DNA of 62,000 bases from Branchiostoma floridae (taxonomy: Eukaryota; Chordata; Leptocardii; Amphioxiformes; Branchiostomatidae). Below the pieces are notes generated by a model. It did not search any database. It was not told the origin of the DNA and saw only the letters and a program-made list of their open reading frames with translations. Shown one piece after another: positions 12,201-27,200 of the stretch. The translations under genes and the position numbers were made by a program. The stretch covers positions 7,342,195 to 7,404,194 of the forward strand of contig NC_049989.1 of assembly GCF_000003815.2 (NCBI RefSeq), written 5' to 3'. How positions within the stretch are numbered: position 1 is the stretch's first letter; each line of letters opens with the position of its first letter.

Positions 12201-15200
12201 CGAAATAGTCCAAAATTTATGAGATGGCAGAAAATATATTTTGAAATTTGGCAAGCTAGAAGCTTACATACCAGGAATTGTGAATTGCTCGTTTCAACAG
12301 AATAGAAATAAAGTTTTGAAATTAGATTGGTACTGGAAAATATTAAATGACCACATTTTCTTTTGCATTTCAGTGTTCTGAAGAACATGCAGGTAGGGCT
12401 ATAGGGGGATTTACATGTACAATATAGGTAAAAGGTAAATCAGTCATCCTCAATTGAGGTGAAGTATGATGCTTTAGAAGCTGGTGGTATATTGCAATGC
12501 TCACCAGGTTACAAGTTTGCGGGGATTTAATTTTGCGGTAGCGGGAAAGAGGTTTTAAGTTTGCGGTAGCACCATGTACTTAATGTCTCTTACTACCATG
12601 GAAAATTATTCGCGGTGGTTTCAACTTTGCGGTGAAGTGGCCACCATGAAAATGGCGAACATAAAACCACCATGAACATTTCTGCATTTGCAGTACTACT
12701 TACTCTTCTCAATAAGAGTGTTGGGTTCTTTTTTGTGCAAAGGTTTGACGCTTGAAAGGAAAATGATGCTTACAAATGATATCATAATGATTAGTAGCGT
12801 ATGCTATATCTACACACAAAATGTATAGTTAGTATACAAATTGGCCTCTATGCTATATTTAGTATAGAAAATGACTGTCTTAATGAAAGATATCCTTTTT
12901 TTATCCAATGGTATTTTGACATTTGACCCGGAAACATGCAGTACCACCAATTCCCAAATTACAGTATATCAAATTTGTGATGCAATACTACTAGCTGTCA
13001 AATTTAGCATCCTCAAGTATCCCAGCTACATTATTCTGTAAAATACGTGCACAAAAACATCGGCCTGCCCTGTATATGGTACCTAGATGCCTGCCTAAGT
13101 GCCTAGGCCAGGGACTGGCCCCTTGTTCCTCTCTGTTAGAATTCTAGATGTTGAGAGGAAAATCTCTGATGACAAGTTATTTTGCCGGAGTAGTTCCAAA
13201 TGCTAGCATCTCGTTGACTTCAGATAATGCATACATTGTATATTGTTATGAATCCCATCAACACTGATATTCTACATCACATACCTCTGATAAGTCCTTA
13301 AGTTCAGTTGTTGTGTTGTCCTACCGCATTGTTCCTTTCGTCTCCAGCATCCATTGGTACGTTTCTACATCAGATGTTACACCAGATGGTAGAACTGGCT
13401 TCCTTGCTATGTCCCATGAAATCGGCTGTGGAAAAATTCAGTAACCCCAAAAGCGGTTGACAGTTTCGTCCTCCTGTCTGCTATAGTGTTTAACTATATA
13501 GTTGTTGCACTTCATAGGTCGTCTGTGTTTCCAGTGAGACTTACCCGAGTAGGTGGTCTTGTTAAAGCGGGTCCTTCCTTGGAGTATACACATGTATATT
13601 CTGGCTCCGTCCTCTAACAATGCTGATTTGGCTCGTTTACAATGACGGTCACCATAGCTAGTTTTACACCGAATCCGAGGATCCCGTAATGTTTGCCAGT
13701 CAATGTACCACAGTTCTTTCCGTGTGGTGAAGCGGTGTTCCTTCTACGAGGTGTTCCTTCTACGACTTCTTCGGGTTATGTCCAAGGTATTGTATTTTTC
13801 GTGCGAGTGCGAGAATATAAGAAAAAGGGAGTGCGCCATGGCGGTCTTGGCCACAGCGAAGATTACCCAGCAGGCAATGGGAATACAGGTCAAAGGGTAA
13901 AAAAATAGATGTACTAGAGGTACCTTTAACCGAAACGCTCAAATGTGAATAAATCTAAACAGGTATTCTGACTAATATATAATTTAGACTGTGGCAATTT
14001 GTATGCTCATCTCTGTACACTTATCACTTTTATAACAATGTTCCAGATCATAGAACATGATAGACTCGTGTACGCAGTTCCACTTCCAAACTTTGCTAAA
14101 ATCAATTTCTACCACGATGTCTTAAAATGGTACCTGTCTTGCATATTTGGTCAGAGAGGTGTTACTGTTATTGTCAGTCTGAAGCATGTCCCAGGCAAGC
14201 CCAGAAGCAAGAGACCATTAAAAGATTTACTATCCGTCAGTCTCAAAGAGGATGTTGATCTTCCTCTACCCTAGAGAAACATTTACTTAATAGTTTGCAA
14301 ATGCTGCATCAGGACTATAGTACAGCTGCAGTATATATATATATATATATATATATATAAGCCAATGATTCCCTGCTAGCCATCTAGTATATAGGAATTC
14401 TGTGTGGTAGTTGTGTCACATACAAATATAGCTGTGTCACAGCATGATAATATTTCTCAGCAGAGCCTGTTGTATTTGTGCACTGTAGAATTAAGTATGA
14501 GGTCATCAGACCTTGTCTTTTGGTATTTCCAAAACCAAATTTCTCAGTCTGCAGTTATCAATACATATTTGTAATGTTCTCATTGGGAGTAGATGCTTGA
14601 GGTCTGACGTCAGCACACCTGAAATAATTTTATTTTGTTGGAAGATAATCACAATGTTAAAGGTTAGTTTTCTTATCATGGAGTTATGGCATACAAAATG
14701 CTATTCATAAAAATCTGACGTTGACCTTGAGATTTGAATTGGATTTTTGCTGTATATCAGTAGAGTTGAGACCACAAATGTCTGAGGAGAAGGCTGCGGT
14801 GGAACACCCATGTGATGGAGTGCATGATGATTGCAGGGCGTCTAGACCGTGCCAGGAGCATAATGAGGCATGCACAGAACAGTGATTATGTTCAACTGGC
14901 GGCTGTTGCTTACGGCTTGTACATGTAAATTGGGCCCACTTCTGGGAACGGCCGTGCTTGATTGGTGATCAATACAAAGAACCTGTTTCCGACCTGCTGA
15001 TCAATGATAGTTGAAAAGGTCACCATGTCCTTGCTGTGTATATATACATGTATACGCACAGTGTTTCCTGCAAAATTCTTTTTCTGTGCATATACTGAGA
15101 TAGAAAAATAAATTCAAGACAAATCACAATTTTGTCACAGAAACGTGTTTGAATATATGGATATACAACATAACCTATCATGAATAACTGCATTTGTATG

Positions 15201-18200
15201 AAAGGGAGAAGACAATTTTTATTATATTAAACTGTACATGTAATAAACAAGGTATTACCTCATTAGATAATTACCATCTCCAAGAAGGTTATGTTTTGGG
15301 GAGTGTTCACATGTATGTGTATGTTCGTTTGTTAACTGGATGGAATGTCTTGATCCTTTGCATGTGGTCTTGATGAGACATTGAAATGATTACTAGATTT
15401 TGTGCTCCTAGCAGCTTGTTATGGTACTGACGTGAAACTTCCAGTTTTTGCGCTGAAGATGGAATGGTTATGCCAAATTGGAGTGATAGATAGCTCTTTG
15501 CACATATAAAGAAGTGACATGGTTTTAGCCCCCTAGCAGCATCTTTTGGAACTGCAGGGCAGGGGCATACACCAAGAGTGGCCATAAGTCAAGAACTTGA
15601 AGGGACTGAGGTCATGGTGCTTCTTAGTGTGTATGTAACTTTAAGGGATGATTGACGTAATTAGATGAAAATTGGGTAATAAATAAGGAAATTAAAGGTT
15701 ATAAATCCATATAGTTCCATAACAGGACAATATAAACATGTGATGCATGTCATTGAGAAAGAGAGGATGAATTTTGCAAATGAAGACGTAATTTGCATAA
15801 TTGATGAAATGCTGAAATAGCCTTGTTTTCCTTGTTTCTCTACACCAGTCTGATGTATTCCTACTCAGCCAAGGGTTGGATTGTCCCCAAATATTTCTGG
15901 ACGTATTGACCTTCATCTGGCCACGTTTAGATGAATAACCATCCCCTCTGTACTTATGTTGTCAAAAATAGAATTCACTAAAATATAGCACAGAAGAGGG
16001 TACTGAAATATGAGTCAATGTGGTGGGGCAAGTGGATTTTGAGAGGGTGGCTACCAATTGATAGTTACAATAATTATTGTTCAACACAGCCAACCATGAG
16101 ATTGTTTTTTCGCTCATGTTTAAACTTTGGAGGGGAATGTTGTATGTGTGTTTGCAGCATAGTTCATTCAAATGTACTGATGATATTTTTTTAGGTAATA
16201 TTTTTTTCAGCTGACCAAGAGGAACATTATGTTAGACACAGTCTGTGAGTGAACAGATAGATTGTTTGATAGATGATACTTACTATATGTTCTCTTCAGT
16301 CCAAGGTTATACATGTACCTTTTCTCCGTATTATTCCAAAGAACCTAAAGTTCATGGGCATTTTCAAAGTTCATTGTCATAAATATGGTAATAAAAGGAG
16401 GCCATCCAAAATAAGACTCGTAATTGTAAACGTGTGGAGTTCTTTTTCTGCACTGGGCTAGCTGGACATGTATTTTGTACCATTGGACTAATTTTAGCTT
16501 TGATGAGTATCGTTATGTCTTAAGTTGCGCAATGAAATTCTTTATGGGATTCTTTATTGTGCAATTGCACAGATGGGTGCCAGTTTGATGTGTACATATC
16601 CCTACAGTGAGGATAAGGGAAACATGTCCTCCCTGCCATTTAGAGGTCATGATCGTTAATGTTTACGATTGCAGTCCTCTTGCATAAAATGTTTTGTGTG
16701 AAATTTTAATCTACAGTATACATCATTAGTCTTTCATAAAGTGACTTTCTTTGAAACAGTTCAATCCATTTGTTATTAATGTTTACTTATTGAAGATGCA
16801 ATACATAATCAAGATGGCTATCTACCATCCCTAATATTGATATATATATACATTTGTACATTGTAGTTGCTAAATGGTGCAGGTTACAAAATGTAGCATA
16901 GATGCAAATGCAGAGATGATATACAATAGCAACATTTATGGGTGATGTCTATAAACATATTTTTTATACTTGTTACCTTATATTTTCACTAGATAGCCTT
17001 GAAGTGCTAAATTTTGCCTTTATTGAATTCCTGCACTTGTTTTACAATGTATCATGTAAAGTCCAGCTCAAAAATATCATCTATAAAAATGATACATTTA
17101 GCACATTTATGACAGGAATGAGTGACATCTGATGATGTCCTTGATAACATGACAATAACATTCACAACATCTCTGTTCCTCAAGCTCACATTATGTACAT
17201 ATATTAAAGTTGCATTGTACATTTGTGAGTTACAAAGCTACATGTACACGTCATAGGACCCGTCATAGTATTCAGTACATCTACTTTCAGGAAGATTTTT
17301 TTCACAAGTTGCAGGTAAAATATTTGACAACTTGCAAGATTGTATTTGTAGATTACAGTATTTTTTATCCCTGCATTATTCTTAAAGATGGGATGTCCTA
17401 AGGATATATGTAGATAGTGAATATATTAACTGTTTTGGTCTATAGCAGGCAGACTGTGTATTTCTGGAGGACTGCCATCTAGGAGGGGTTTATGGACCTG
17501 TTGTCTGTCGATGGGGTCAGCTCTAGGGCATGGTGCATTCCTGCAGTGACCATCTGAGTGTTGGGTCAAGTCCAAAGGCATTAAAAGCCTGTGTTTACAA
17601 CTTATATCTGTTAACAAGGAAACTTGTGTTATTTGCATTGTCTTTCTATACTACTTACGATACCTCAAAATTGTATTTGATAACATATCGGGGCAGGAAG
17701 TACTCTTATTTATTTCTTAACCAATTTGATAATTTTTTGAATGAATGAAGTTTTCTCCCTTTGGTTATCTGCGATAATAGCTGAAGCCTGATATTTTGCA
17801 ATCATACTATAAATTAGTTTGGTACATTATGTTTAGACCATACAATTTTTTCTCCCTTAGTGCATATATATATAGTAATGTACTGTAGATCATGAAACAG
17901 CAATGTTCTCAGTTATCATAACCTATAGCTACTTTGCTGCATGTATTGACAATGACAAAAAAATCCATCATCTATTCTCATCTCACGTTGTTTCAAAGTT
18001 TCTAACAAAAACATACCTGTATTTCTGTGAAAAGCTGCTAGGGGGTCCAAGCCAATATTAGTCCACAAACTACCTGCCAGTGATTAAGAAGAGGAGATAA
18101 CACAACCAGAACTTCTGCTGCAGTACCAAAGCGGCCTTCAATCAAACATGTCCTTTGTTTTGTCAATACCAACCCAAACATCAAATTTCATGAATTACCT

Positions 18201-21200
18201 GTTGAGTTATGCTGTTAAACCACAAACAAGACCACACAGCCACAAATGCTACCCATAACAGACATGACTGTCACCTTCTTGGCAAGGTGAAAACAAGTCA
18301 ACATGAACAGATGGGGGTTTCCTCGTTTATGGTGCCAGACAACTAGTGAAGAAACCTTACCCCTCTGCAGAAACAAACAAGTTGAAGGGCAAGGACACCT
18401 CTGCTTGTAACTTAAGATGCCCGGGAAAGATCCTGTCTGGTAATTGAATCAAGGCCTCCTGTCTGTTAGTAAACTTTGATATTGGGTGAGGTGATCTGAT
18501 GTGTGTCAAATGGGGTATTCAAGTTTTATTTGTGATGTTAAACATCTTACATTTTAATAATTGATAGGTCATCATCACTGAATAAACTAGAATGTTCCTG
18601 AAATATCTTATGAATTGCCCCGTTAATAATTATCATGGTTAGCCTGAGGTTAGCAAGCAAAAGGATGGAGCCACCGGTCACTATAGTGGATGGTACTCAG
18701 GCTATATCATGGTGGTATGGCTGATGAGAATTAAGTACTATAGGACAGAAGTTGGACGCATTTTCCACAATTTTCTTGTTGCCTGTTACTGTTAGATAAT
18801 TGGTCTACAGTCTTACCATAAGGAACAGCACTGATAGGTTCTTGTAATCTGGAATGTGAGACAGGGCCTGGAGGTTTATAAGGTGTCAAGCATTTCATGT
18901 CAACTACAAGGTACTTGTTTTCATCACACGTCAGCCCTCAGGTCAAGAGGCGCACGGTCACAGACCCCCTCTCAACTCTACCTCTGCTAAAACGTTGCTA
19001 GGGTGTTGACTGTTTATGTTTAAAAACAAGGTGTTTTGATCCTGTTTTTTTCTCTCTCAAATTTTGTGCGCAATGTTTTTCTCCCATGTTGGATCAGGAC
19101 ATCTGACAGATGTTTTGGTGCAGCAGGGCTGTTTGGGAAGGTTGCCAAGCTGCTCTCAGCAGTTGGCAGGAGGGGGAATAACAAGCCCTTTAGTCCCAGA
19201 CATGTCTGTTTGCAGTGAAGCTGCACTTGCCCTTGAACAACAATTCTACAACTCCACTCAATCTGAGACTGATGCAGTCTAACTAGCTTCTCTGTTTTCT
19301 GCATGTATTTTATTACAATGGATTACTACGACAATTGCTGTTAATCAACTTAATGTCCAGATATTTTATTGAAGTTAACTGTTTTTCAGAGAACCTAACT
19401 GTCAAGGATATAATATGTGGGTGAACCCACCCTGCGCCCTTGTGTGGGTGGTCTTAGGGCACTTTCTCTCTCACAGGAGAATTGTCAGCAGTGAGTCTGC
19501 AAAGTATACCTTTAAGTTTTGAGTCTAAATTTTGGGGTGTGGCATCCCTAAGAAACTAGAAAAAATGATTTCAGTTTACTTATCAAAGAGATGTTTCTTT
19601 TACTCCATGTGAAAAACATGCAGGTGAAAGATAAATACCATAAGTTTGTGGGTTGTTGAACTGTTGTTTCTGGAGGCCATATGGCCAGACATCAGGTGGA
19701 AAACACAGAAAAAATGTTGACTGAGTTTACTTACCAAAAGTGAGCAAGAGGGGTTTACATTTTACTCAATAATCACTGTTTTCGTTGTTTAAGGAATATT
19801 CATGTAAAAAGTGTGCAGGTGGAAGTAAATACCATATTAAGCTTGCGGATGCTGGAGTGTTATTTCTGGATACCTGGGAGCAGGGTGTAATTCTGTTGTT
19901 GTCTGGAGGCTTCAGCAGTTCCTAGAAGTCGTGACTGACATTACGTAACCCATTGATGTGAAAGTGAAACTGAAAAAAAGTGAAAGTGGAAATAAACAAC
20001 AAAATGGCAGACCATACACTGATTCTACCTATTATTAAGAAGTCTACATGTATGTTCCAACTGATATGCAATTCCCCCATCTCATATTACCAGTCTTTAG
20101 AAAAAATGCCACGCCCCCTCAAGCTTTGTGAATGATGGAACCCTGACTGAACACAGATTTTTCCCTCCTCATTTGTGTCTGCTTAATTACGTTCCAATAC
20201 ACTCGAACTTTGCCCCATATAATCTGCAGGAATGCGGCATGCCTCCTTAGTAGGTTTCATTCTTGTGCATGATTGCATTATGCCAGGCCTTTACTGTAAA
20301 TCGTTTTAGGTTCACAGGACAAAATTTCGCAGTAGGAGGGAACAGGACTTGTTTGCAATGTTTGAAGTTCCCAGTTGAATCAACCGTGATAATGCAATTA
20401 TAAGCTAGACGACATGTTCACTGTATCTTGAGTCTTGACAAGTTTTTAGTGAGCTCGAAAATGGCAAGCTTAAAACAGATGCAAATATTGAAAGATTTAC
20501 AGCATTCTGCATGTCGACAAATCCTGACAGCTAGAGTGTTCATTACAACAGGCAGACACTTAGATTAGTTAAGTAATGAAGCTGACACCATGCCGACTTG
20601 AACTTACATGACTTGACATTGATGCATATTAGGCTCAAAATATGTGCATTAAAATGATTAGAATATTTATTTATTCCTTCCTGCCATTGATTTGTGCTTG
20701 TGTTGACCCCTACAGTCCTGTGTTGACTTAGGAACATATTCAAGAAGACTCATCTTTATGTAAAGATTGACTTGTGATTATGATGGAATAGGGACATTTT
20801 GGTTCTGAAAAAGCACAAGAGTTCTGTACATTTGTGGGCTGTATGGAGCCGGATACTACCACAAAGTCACCACCCCACACACTTGGAAATCTTCCTTTTC
20901 TCTCTACTACGAAATTAAGACCCCTTGAACTTGATCCCAATACACAGTGTGATTTTCAAGAAAGCAACACAGTTGATAGAGAATGTCTACACTACAAGCC
21001 GTGGTAATGAAATTGCATGCTGGAAGTTTATTACTGTACTTCAATATTACATTCAGCTCATCTTCAAAGACATGATTTGTTGCAAAATCAATGCAATGCC
21101 TTATGCTGGCTCTCAAGCCATAGAGAAGAATACTGCTTTTCATTCAGATAAGATAGAACTACCGGTATATCTACATCATATATATGTATTGTGTGTGGGA

Positions 21201-24200
21201 TGACGTTAAATTCTTGGTTTGATTTCAAAGCCTCACCCAAATGTAATAAATCTACATGACTTCCCAACTTATAAATAACCAGAAAAACAGACTTAGATTA
21301 CATTTTCCATATTTAAAGCAAAATATCGAATCAAATTACTAGTACCTTACCTTATGTAATTTTAATTATGATATTTTGTGGTGGAGAACAAAATTTGTTT
21401 TGGTCTCTTTAAGGACTGAGGTTGTTTCTAAGTATCATCATCATATCTGTGATAGATAATACCACGTACATTGTACATGCCTCAATATCATTTATTTGCT
21501 GTTGCATATTACTTCAAGGCTTGAATATAGTTATGTATGATACATGGTTGGACTGTAGGTCATATAAAGGGAAGGCAAATTCATAGTATTACTCTACACT
21601 AGGTCTCTGCGGAACATGCAATGTGTACAAAATAAGGGACTGGAAGACAGTGGGGGGAGGGGGGGGTATTACATATTTGTACATAAACAGTGGCACCAAG
21701 CCAACATTTCTAAGAACAGGTTTAGGAATTCTATGAAGTGCATCAAAATTCCTGAACTTGTCTTGCTGTGTGATAAGTGTTGCTATTGTTAGTCGTGTTG
21801 TTTTTATAACTTGTTAACATTGTTTTTCTCAGGTGTTTTTTTGTTGTTGCTAAAAATGCTCAGAGACCCAAATTACAAGTATTTTGTTACGCTTTATATA
21901 AATCTATTTCTTACGTGTGGGACAGTTGTGTGACTACTCGGTACAGGTTGTATAGTTTGAAGCATGAAGCGCTGTGATGTGCAGTCATTCTCTAGATCTG
22001 CTCAGGTCATGCAACAAATACCCACCCCTCTAGGCCCTCGTATGGCCAGTGGTTGTCTGTTTTTCTTAACCTTCTGATCTGAAGTGTCACAGCTGATTCA
22101 AACTGGATGTTAAAATCAAAGGGTTAAGGATGAGTACATGCGTGGGTTGGACTTATTTGACCTCCAGGTATGATTATTGCATTCCTTGCATGTTTCTGTA
22201 GTGAGAGTCCTTTTGGGGTTTGTCCAGGAAAACCCAGAAGTCATGTGACTGTTTTAAAGATTAGTTGCCTGAATTGTATTGTAAGTCAGCTCAGGTATAT
22301 GTACTAGTAATAATGGGTGGACATGCCACAAAGCCAGGGCATAGAAACATATGAGTCATTTATGACTTTTATGGGTTGACCTTCAGGTGTACTTCAACTT
22401 ATTCAACATATTAAGTACCGGTTATCTTTTGGTTGTAAAACAAGTGCTTAAAAATGATAGGATGACAAAAATGTATTTCAAAAGTCATTAATATCATAAG
22501 TTGAAACATAAAGCAAAATTTTGTATCCAAAGATAATTCCAAGTGTTTGGCAGCAAAATCCTACTCAATATTTTAAGGCTTTGATAGAGATGAACTTCTT
22601 TTACAAGAAGAAATGAAAAAGTTGCTGTATTTGTTCAGATATAGAAGTGAATGATGTGGTTGCAAGTACTGTATGCCTGAGGGATATTTTACACTGGTAG
22701 TAGTTCATGCTACTGTATCATGACGGATAGCAGGCATAAGCCAGCAGGTAGCTATAGCTTTCTTATGAGTATCAGCATCAAGCCTTTCCTGCGGAGCTTT
22801 TGATGAGAAGGAATGTTAAGTCATGGTTATCTAAGGCCACACCAATTTAATTTCTTGGTTCACGGATTTTTTCATAAAAAATATGGAGCGAGAGGGCGAA
22901 GTAAAAATAAAAATTGTAAAATGGTTGGGGTAAAGGTAACGGCTAATCCAAAACATAAAGAAAAAAGTTTTCAGCTTGAAAAAAGTACAAAAACACTATT
23001 TTTGTACAGTAACAGCACCTGTACCCACACTTTAAGGAGCTTATAATATAAAGGCCAATTTGCTACACCAGAAAGTTGGTGAATGGTTTCATTAATGGTG
23101 AAAATGGTGGTAATTTTTATTTTTATTTTTTTTCCCAAAAAATAGGAGCGAGCGAATCCGTGAACCAAGAAATTAAATCGGTGTGGCCTAAGTGATAAAC
23201 AAGGCTGGCAGGGCCTTTCAGTTCATTTTGAAGTTGCAATTGCATGAATGATAGATAGATATTGTGTGAAGAAATGCTGAATAATTCAGTCACTGACTAC
23301 TCAATGGGGAAGGACATGTTAATGTGTTATATGGTGATAATGCAAAGAAAATACAGTATTTGTAGCTACAACATACCAGTATTCACATCCGCTATAGCTA
23401 GTAGCTATATTAGTCAAAATGAAAACCAGTACTCAACCAGAATTGCCTATATAAGACATGAATAGGGTATATGTAAGTACATGTAACATGATGTGTTTTC
23501 AGTGCCTGTTTCTCAAAAAGCACATCAGTCTTTAGAAAGACACAGAGTGCCCAACGAGCCCTGTTCGCCGTCTGCCTCTGGCAGATAAACCAACCCAAAG
23601 TATCGCCTGTCACATCCGTCCCCTTCTGGAATAATTCACCCACAACTTGATAGAAGGAGTCCTTTGTACAACATGCTCTTACTTTAGCTACGAGACTCGG
23701 CTGGCGATTCGCTTTATGCATCACTAAGTTGATGATCATTGACTAGTAGAATGTTGAAAGTCACCGGCATTGGCTCAAGGAAAGCACATCTTATCATTTG
23801 ATAAGTTCAAAAGATAGGTAACTTGACTAAGATTGGGAAACTTTGGGGAAAAATTTTGTGGCTGATGCATTTTGTACAAACATATGAACTTGTGTGGTAA
23901 ATGTGATTGACCTTGTAGCTTTCTTCCCTATCTGACCCATTTTCGTTACCCGTTAGCTGTAATTGCTGTATTGAAAGTAATGATAATGTCTTGTAACTGC
24001 AAAACATGGTCATTATAACCTTATTGCAGTTACAAGGTATTGGTGTAAATTTGGTAATTGCTTGTACCTGTATATATTTGTCAATCACAATAAACAGGAA
24101 TATTAGGACCTGATTTCATATGTCTGTCTTTTTGTGGTATCTTGACAGTAGATCATGCAAATGGCAAGGAAGATATTCAAAGTGAGTGGATATGTTTTTA

Positions 24201-27200
24201 CTCCAGGCTTTTTGGTGGTCCAGCATGACAGATATTTCTCATCGAATGAAATTTGGTTTTTACTCAAACTCAAAGTGAGAGATTTTATTACCTTCAATGA
24301 AAATCTTATGGGAGTTGCCATGTCCCCTAATTTGGTTAGCAGCAATTAGTTTTGGTGACACCTCAGGTTTTGGGGGCAGTGTTACAATCACCTTAAAAGT
24401 AATGAAATCCCTTGAAATTTAATTTTCATAGAGGATAATGTTGATTATTGATATCCTTAGATGTGAAATGTTTCTTATGTTGGACCACTGTTACTGACCA
24501 ATTACTAGTGCTTTAGTTCACACAAAAAATCCCCCCATGATTGAGTTGCGGCCACCAGTTTTGTTTCTCAGTCCCTTGCACTGCAGTTGTCATGCAAAAG
24601 AGGCTCATATATCACATATATATATATACACAGTGCTTTGAATATCATCCTTGCAAAGCCATTCCATAACCCCAGCTTAACACAATCATGTATTCTCTCT
24701 TCTGCCTTGAATTATGTTCATTAATTCTCATCAAGGAAATGATGGGTTGGCCACATGGCAGTTGATAGTTAACTACATGATATGCTCATTTTTGTTTTAA
24801 AATGATTACACATTCAGCAACTTCATTGCATTGCAATTTTTATCCTGTTTTTTAAAAAGCATTTTTACTGGTACATATTATACTTAATATGTTATCAGAA
24901 GCACACTGTATTATTAAGTTCTTGAACCATTCAGCAGGTTGTTGTGATTCAATAAGTCAGAAATTTGGTATGTAATTGACTGTCAATATAATGTACAGTA
25001 ATCATTTTTGGTTTTGTATTACATATTCAGTGAAAAATCCATAATAGCAATTTGAATTTCTGTATAAGTGCAAGTACTGAAATCTTCATCATAGCTCTAG
25101 CATCTTATTCCATTCAAATGAGAATGTGGTTATCTGAGTTCATCTGTGTTAAATCTTCCCTATACAATGTATGTAGATATGCATCATGATTTATGGCTCT
25201 TTATTTTTTTCCAGTCATCTAAGCCAAAGAATGGCATCTTCTGTTCATTAATAAAGGAGGCACGGGAGACGACTCCACTGGAGATCCCAGACACAGAAAA
25301 CACCTTTGTACTTAGAGTAAGTACAGTCTACATTTCTACTCTATACTGTACTAAGCTCTTTATCTGTATTAGTGTAAGTGCAACCATCAACCATATGTTG
25401 TCACCAAGAAATCCTATCTTATGTGTACAAGGCTTTGTAGGGAGGGCATCAAATTTTCAACTGTGCTGCAGTCTTCTTGTTATGGATTGTATAACTTTGA
25501 GCAGAAAATTGTCTCAAAGCTGCTGGTTTTGTTTTCTACGATATGTAACAATCTTACTCTGCAATTTGTTTGATACATTGCAACATTCAAAACAGAGCAT
25601 GAGGTTGTTTGTATCAATTAGAGCTTTACTATGATTGATCTTGTGTGAGCCTTGGAGCATTACATGGTAAGTAAGGCATTTCAGGGCTTAGCAATTCAGG
25701 GTTGTTAGTGATTGTATTTACAAGTTTAAACATATGCCTAAGGCTTTTGAACCAGCTGTCCACACATTACATAGTTCAGGTTAAACTTATCACGTCATAT
25801 GTTTTCACCTGTACCAAGGCGGTCTTAAGATGATTGAATTTCAGATACAATACATGTGAGATGGAGAAGGAAAGGAAAAAAGAAGGGCTTTTTTTGTCTC
25901 AAAATAATCAAAGATCTCTGAAAATCTGTCAAAAGAAAAGTGCCATCATGTTGTTGAGAGTATATATATATGACCAATGAGCTTCTTTGTTCTTCATTCT
26001 GCGAAGCTACCTTTCTTTGGTTTATGAATCATTATGTTATCATTATTTTACTAGTTAGTTCTAGAGGCACAACTTCTTAATTCCCCTTCCATTGTTTTTT
26101 CCTGAGGACTATTTGTGTTACTACATTGTATTACTAATACTGTTACTGTGCTTTGTGTTGTGAATGTGATGTTTTACCCCACATGTCACATCAAAGCTGC
26201 ACAGCTTTTCTGACTGTTCATGTGAGACTACTCTACTCAATATGTTTCTCAAGCAGTCCTGAAAGAGTGCTGAATGTTAAGTATATTTGACAGCTTGCTG
26301 TCCCTTGTATCTCCAGTTTTGGAGCTTCCCCAGTGATTCTCCCCCAAGATGGCAGGTAAACAGTCACCATGCAGCACCCTTGAGCTTGTTGATGCACAGC
26401 ACCATGACAGAAACTAACCCTTTTTCCACCTTAGTGACAGACCAGGAGGGGTATATATAGGTGGGACAATGGAGGACCAAAATTTCAATTCCAAGCATGC
26501 CAAATAAATTGCATTTTTTTTTACAAAATTTGAGAAAAATTCTGGCCTGTACCTAAAGCCTTTTTGCGTAGGTAGAAAACTGGTCCGGTGGGACATAAAG
26601 AAATATTATGACCATGAAGGAAATCTCTGCAAAGGAATTTCACAACTTCATTTCTGATTAATAGTTTTCCCTGACCACAAAAATTTCAACACTTGGTGTT
26701 TTACCTTTTTAAGAAGTTTGTGTAACATTAAAACCCACTTGATTGTTCTAGTTCTTACACATTTTCATTACTTTTTCTTCCATTGCTAAAAAATGTCTGG
26801 ACCACCAATTTGAACTACCAGTGCTTTTTAATAGCATGTTATTTCCTTTTTGAATGCTGCAGACTTTAGGGGTGGATTTTTGTCCCAATCTTGCTCTATT
26901 CTCATTTTTCTAGCAAATTACACACAAAATTAGTTAATAGGTCTGGACAGAATAATAAGACTGCACCACTACTAACTCTACTTACCATTATGTGTGCTTC
27001 TGTTCCAACTGGATGCTGAACAAACCTGTATGTACCGGGGGCACGTGTATTCTGGCTGCGTCCAGCCAAAGTCTGGAAGGGAGTATAATCATTCTTTCAG
27101 AACAAACCTTTCTCATGGTATTAGAGTTAAGAAACCAGTTTAACAAAGGGATTCTGGAAAGATTGTAAGACCCTTTCATGGAGAATCTGCACAGTTGGCC

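Larger units (their letters stand above)
3216..25214 (+). other. SH2B intron 1 (22 kb)
   Basis: The intron begins GTGAGA and ends TTTTTTTCCAG. It is AT-rich. Identified contents are a 0.89-kb inverted-repeat element (4742-5627), dispersed repeat copies (4145-4317 and 12444-12760) with a nested insertion, a CTCA microsatellite, a candidate nested small gene (13838-14274), a TA tract, a foldback element (18640-18704) and a Harbinger-like element (22835-23188). A locally CpG-richer patch at about 10540-11000 is unexplained. The remainder shows nothing I can name. Confidence 0.85.
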
